Shown here in pieces: positions 60,096 to 64,000 of a stretch of 64,000 nucleotides of DNA. The position numbers and the translations under genes were made by a program. Position 1 is the first letter of the stretch. Every line of letters begins with the position of its first letter. This DNA comes from Sparassis latifolia. Lineage: Eukaryota; Basidiomycota; Agaricomycetes; Polyporales; Sparassidaceae. The notes under the pieces are model-generated. The model saw only the letters and a program-made list of their open reading frames with translations. It did no database searches and was not told the origin of the DNA. The DNA lies in NCBI GenBank assembly GCA_018466975.1, contig CM031558.1, positions 248,001 to 312,000 of the forward strand. Direction: 5' to 3'.

Positions 60096-63000
60096 TCACT
60101 GGATACGCTTCCTGCTAAACATCCACTGGGCTTTCCAGACATGGTTGATACACTGCAATGACTGCAGGGCAGTGAGAATGTACAAGTCGTCTTGTCGAGG
60201 AAGTGACTGTCCTTCTAGGATGGAAGGTACAGCGGAAACCAACTCTGCTGGATCCATGCCAGCACCAGGCTTGTAGAACAGCAGACATACAGATGGAATG
60301 CGATCAAGTGCGACCGGGAAAAGTGGTGATGAAGCGGATTCAAACAAACCAATATCTGTATGTGACTGAGCAAAAGAATCAGGGAGAGATACTGCGAAAG
60401 GTAAGCCCTTGTATGTCAAGGCGAGGATGTTCTCAAATTCCGCGAACCATGGGTCCAAACGAATCTTTCGCATGGGAACACGCCGTGAGATGTCCGCGAC
60501 AGGAATGGGAGCTGAACCCAAATAAGGTGCAATATCAGTGGCAACATTGTTATAAAGCATGGTTTGAACAAAGTCCGTGAACCAATGTGACGGATATCCA
60601 ACATGTTGAAGATGCACCAAAAGCCCGAAGAAAGCAACAAGGTTGTGAGGAAGACGGACAACATTGGTCGCCTGTTCGTCACTCGATGCTGGTATGATAA
60701 TATAGAGTAACGTTCGGGTGAGCCAGCTGAAAAGTTCTTCCCGGATAACTAGTTTGTCGACTGGTTTTGGAAGAGGGTCCTTGCCCAAGATGATTTTCCC
60801 CATGAGATCGGCACAGATCACACGGCAGCCCAGATATCGTGGAAGGTCCTTCGGCAAAAGCAACGTGTATCTAGCAAGTGCAAGTCAAGCTCTGAATATT
60901 GGAGGCAGAAAATCAGAGGACCTACGTGTAACAAAATTCTTCATTACTCGACCAGATCGGACGATTCAGAAATGAAGTGGCTGCGATGGCCGATTCAGCT
61001 CGAGAGCGTAGTATAGGTAGATTATATACAATGGTGTTTATCAAGCCATGCGCATAATCGCTGGTAAGACTTGAGCACCTCGGAAGAGCTGCGAATGTCA
61101 ACGCACTTACGGGATGTTACTAACATAGGCTCGAGTGAACTTTGGGAAACGCGCAGGGCGAGAAGCATTATTGTCGAGCTGCATTTTAGCAATTTCCTGG
61201 CTTAGTTCTCCGCACAAGACCTCCAGTACTACACGGTCTTTCATCCCTCTGACGGCCTCAGCGGTCGCTCTGAAAAAGTCCGCCACAGCGGTGAACGCCG
61301 GCGCATCCGAGTTGGTGCCATACGAGCTTCTCGGCTTAAGTCCAGTCTCTACGTTGAAGTCTTCGATGAAGTGAGGTGTCTCGAAGGGGTTTGGAAGACA
61401 GTATGGTTGGCGACCATCATTCCGAGAATCCTGAGACAAGACTTGAAGTAAGCCATTAACCGATCGGCAATGCGTGAAGTAAAAAGACGCACCAGCAGAG
61501 TTGGATTAGCTTTCCAAGAGAGTGCAATTTCATCTCTTAACTAAAGCAAAAAAAATTAGTGTATTAGTGAGCAAAGAACCCCGAGACAAAATTTAGTGAA
61601 CTCACAGATTCTGCCTGGGCCAACGGTAGACTAGTCCTAGTTCTCATGGAGCGAAAATACTCAAATCCAGGATGCCGCGACCACAATTCTGGAGGAGGTA
61701 GGAACACCTTCGTACCAGCATACCACCGTCGTTCAAGGGCCATCGGCGGTTCTTCCTCGAGGACAGTACGAGCACACGAGTCCAGACGTGCCTCAAATAT
61801 CCACTTTTGTAAGGGGGTCGCGTTGGGTCCTGGATGGAAGACATCATGCTCTTCTAACTGTGAGGGGTCAAGGCGACGCAAGTTCTCTACCAGTAGCTGG
61901 CGCTCCGAAGAGAAAACCTCTCCGAAGTTGGGTTGATATTCCTGAATAAGCGGACTATCGGGAGACTCTGGGGTATGGGTTCGTAAGACTCGTTTAGTCT
62001 GTAATCCCTCGTGGACTGTTGACCAAAACCGTAGGGCTTCGAGCAATCTTGGTATACTGGCGGGATCAACGTGAATCCAGAACGGTAGTCGCGGAGGTTC
62101 TTCGGATAGACGTCTGAATAAGTTTTGGATAGTGATCTGTAACCTGATGGAAACCGGTTCAGGGAGCATGGTTGGGTGACTGATCAGCGCAACACATACC
62201 GATCATGGCAGTATTGAGGCATCACGACACCAACATAGGTATAGAAAATTGTCGCACAGACTTCAAGCAGGGTAGTCATTTGCACGTCTACATGATCTAC
62301 CAAATACTCCAGCAACATCATGATGCACAGGTCTCGTGCCAATGCAGAAGGCTGGAAGTCTAAGAGAGTGAAATGCGCACGAAGTTTCTTTCGTTTTGTT
62401 TTCGAGAGGGTCTTGGATGCACGGTGAAGGCCAATCAACGTAGCATATACATGACGTGCTAGAGGAGATATGAGCACGCATAAGCTACATACAAGACAAT
62501 GCACACCATCACCGACTCCTCCGAATAGAAACGCGATATTCTGCAGGTCATCTCCTGTCATTTCATTCAAATGCAATGGGGAAGGATAGTCTGTGCCCCA
62601 GTTGTCTGTCAAAGACATCAAACGATCTTGAACTATCTACATAATGGACCGTGAGTCTGCTGTACCTGCAGGAGGAATTACAAGAACAATGACGTACTGT
62701 GAAGTATTCCAATGTTGTCTGCCTGATGATAGCATAAATTTGTCAGCAATGCGTCCGCGCAAAAGATATTCAAATTGACATACGTCATCCTCTTGAACAC
62801 GGGAAGAATAGAAAGGTAGCGTCTGGAAGTGTCTCTTTCATGAGCATCATATTTCCCTTGTATCTCCATGAGCCTGAAGTTTTTCCAGAATTGTATGTTC
62901 TCTAAGTTGTGACCAGAGTCTTCCAGGACCATATACTCCATCTGCGCGATAGTATGCGCATTGTCACGAAGAAAGGCGAGTGAGACGGTACCAGCGCGCA

Positions 63001-63429
63001 GGCCCTGACGAAGAGCCTTGCTTAAGCGCACAGAAAGTCTCATTCGAAGATCTGAGCTTTCCTCCGCAGGGAGAAGCTTCCATGTGCGGACAACGGCTTC
63101 GATGCATCCGAGATAGTCTCCAGCCTCATATAGTGCTGCACTCAAGTTCGACGGATAAATTGGATCATCTGGGCGAAGCTGTTCCGCCTGTGCAATTGCG
63201 AACCCATAAGTGCGTTGGAAGGAGTTAATCAATGGTTACCTTGATGTAGGTTTCAGCAGCCCTGCATGGATCACCGCATTCTCAGCAGGCAAGAAGACAC
63301 TATTAGCCTGAGATGGAGGTAAAGCTGAGAAGCTCACAGGGCAAAGCGACCGACTCTGAAATAAGCCTTCCCTTCATTCTTCAGCTGTACAGCGTCCGGC
63401 AGATCGTCCACCATTGGCTTCGTCGCCAT
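60096..63429 (-). CDS. TPR-DUF4470 protein, right copy, C-terminally truncated
   Basis: Exons 63338-63429, 63240-63261, 62784-63187, 62698-62722, 62507-62636, 62200-62458, 61606-62143, 61493-61540, 61111-61430, 60926-61060 and 60096-60870 stay in phase for 915 aa. The order is a TPR-like N-terminus (AYFRVGRFALAAETYIKAEQ, SNLSAALYEAGDY); DUF4470 (DNWGTDYPSPLHLNEMTGDD, AFLLFGG-type glycine turn, ARHVYATLIGLHRASKTL); and the C-terminal domain (LPRYLGCRVICADLMGKII, VRLPHNLVAFFGLLVHLQHV, PSVCLLFYKPGAGMDP). TPR-DUF4470 proteins occur in many copies in Agaricomycetes, often with MYND fingers, and have no known biochemical role. The model ends KRIQ-stop, about 40 residues before the ancestral end. 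Loss of this tail may be tolerated. Every splice site in this copy looks normal, unlike the left copy. Confidence 0.82.
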
Positions 63430-63571
63430 GATGTGCACTCAGACAGATCAATATTGCAACGAGACGTCACGGTGCCGTCCGTCGACTGCGCGGTGCGCCA
63501 CGGGCCTCGAACGTGACTTAGCCTGTCACTCGCGTGACGGAACGCGACATTATGTTTTGCGCCAGTACTTA

Positions 63572-63942
63572 CAGCACTTTGCATAATTGCGTGAAACTCG
63601 CGGATTTTTTCCCGCTATTTGGCCCGTGCAAACAAACCCATATAGAGAAGGTGGGGAGTTTGCCAGCCACCCGCGGCATTCAGGGCTCTCCTCGGCATTT
63701 GTCGTTTGGAGTCCGCAACACTTTTCAGCCTGTCCCAGGGCCTCTGAACATATCATATGTGGCATGCTCATTTTTCTTATCAGGTCTTTGCACGACAAAC
63801 GGTACTTTCGTTGCGAACTCTTGAGTGGGCAAGGGATCTCGTGACCGAGCTCGACCTGCCTCCTTCCGTTTATGGCTTTGTTTGCGCCAGCCAAATACTG
63901 AGATTTTTTTCCGCGAGTTTCACGCAATTATGCAAAGCGCCG
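63572..63942. mobile_element. 371-bp Tc1/mariner-type MITE
   Basis: The left end begins CAGCACTTTGCATAATTGCG and the right end, reverse-complemented, begins CGGCGCTTTGCATAATTGCG. The similarity continues for about 85 bp per side with mismatches (CGTGAAACTCGCGGA, then TATTTGGC, then GCAAACAAA). The element is bounded by TA on both sides (63570-63571 and 63943-63944), the Tc1/mariner target-site duplication. No transposase can be encoded, so it is non-autonomous. It lies 143 bp upstream of the start codon of the right TPR-DUF4470 copy. Both strands carry an MRETRG-starting ORF, which is simply the inverted repeat read twice. Confidence 0.88.
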
Positions 63943-64000
63943 TAGTTCCGAAGCTCAATTGCGACATTTCACATCAAGCACATGTTATACAGCATTTGGG

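Noticed and set aside
63550..63927. 125-aa minus-strand ORF and matching plus ORFs at the right end
   Set aside because: They start with the same residues because they read the two inverted ends of one MITE. Not genes.

Overview
The window looks like nuclear DNA of a filamentous basidiomycete, probably an Agaricomycete. The evidence is: dense short introns (mostly 45-70 nt, GT-AG, two GC-AG); an APSES regulator and a FunK1-type kinase relic of kinds typical of mushrooms; Ser/Pro-rich low-complexity tails; and dispersed 5S rRNA genes. Gene models were built by hand by joining ORF pieces at splice sites, and reading-frame phase was checked across every junction. Family names come from recognised motifs; no database was searched.

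Layout. 0.8-2.6 kb (+): APSES-domain transcription factor. 6.3-8.3 kb (+): SAM-domain protein with a C-terminal membrane anchor. 8.7-12.0 kb (-): SPX-domain low-affinity phosphate transporter. It is divergent from an ankyrin/MYND zinc-finger gene (12.4-13.6 kb, +). 15.3-17.1 kb (+): F-box protein. 17-27 kb is gene-poor: diverged repeats and a heavily mutated FunK1 kinase pseudogene (-). 27.4-29.9 kb (+): unknown acidic protein. 31.2-32.9 kb (-): multi-CCCH zinc-finger protein. 33-40 kb is gene-poor, with possible membrane-protein relics and one unknown disrupted ORF. 40.1-41.4 kb (-): RING protein with a SUMO-interaction-like motif. 43.4-44.3 kb: a nearly perfect 259-bp inverted duplication, each arm carrying a complete 5S rRNA gene. 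44.8-46.9 kb (+): Erv41-like ER-Golgi vesicle protein. 47.8-49.2 kb (+): HUS1 checkpoint clamp subunit. 50.0-51.3 kb (+): Maf-family nucleotide pyrophosphatase. 51.6-52.5 kb (-): MYND protein.

The right end (53.7-63.9 kb) is the most unusual part. Two diverged paralogues of a large TPR-DUF4470 protein lie tail-to-tail around a vacuolar-type serine carboxypeptidase. The left copy has lost a splice acceptor and carries a -1 frameshift. The right copy has an early stop, but its old C-terminal exons are still readable downstream. A 371-bp Tc1/mariner-type MITE with TA target-site duplication sits about 140 bp upstream of the right copy.

Most intact genes are ordinary housekeeping or regulatory genes that do not form a single pathway. 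Nothing here looks like a biosynthetic cluster or a defence island.
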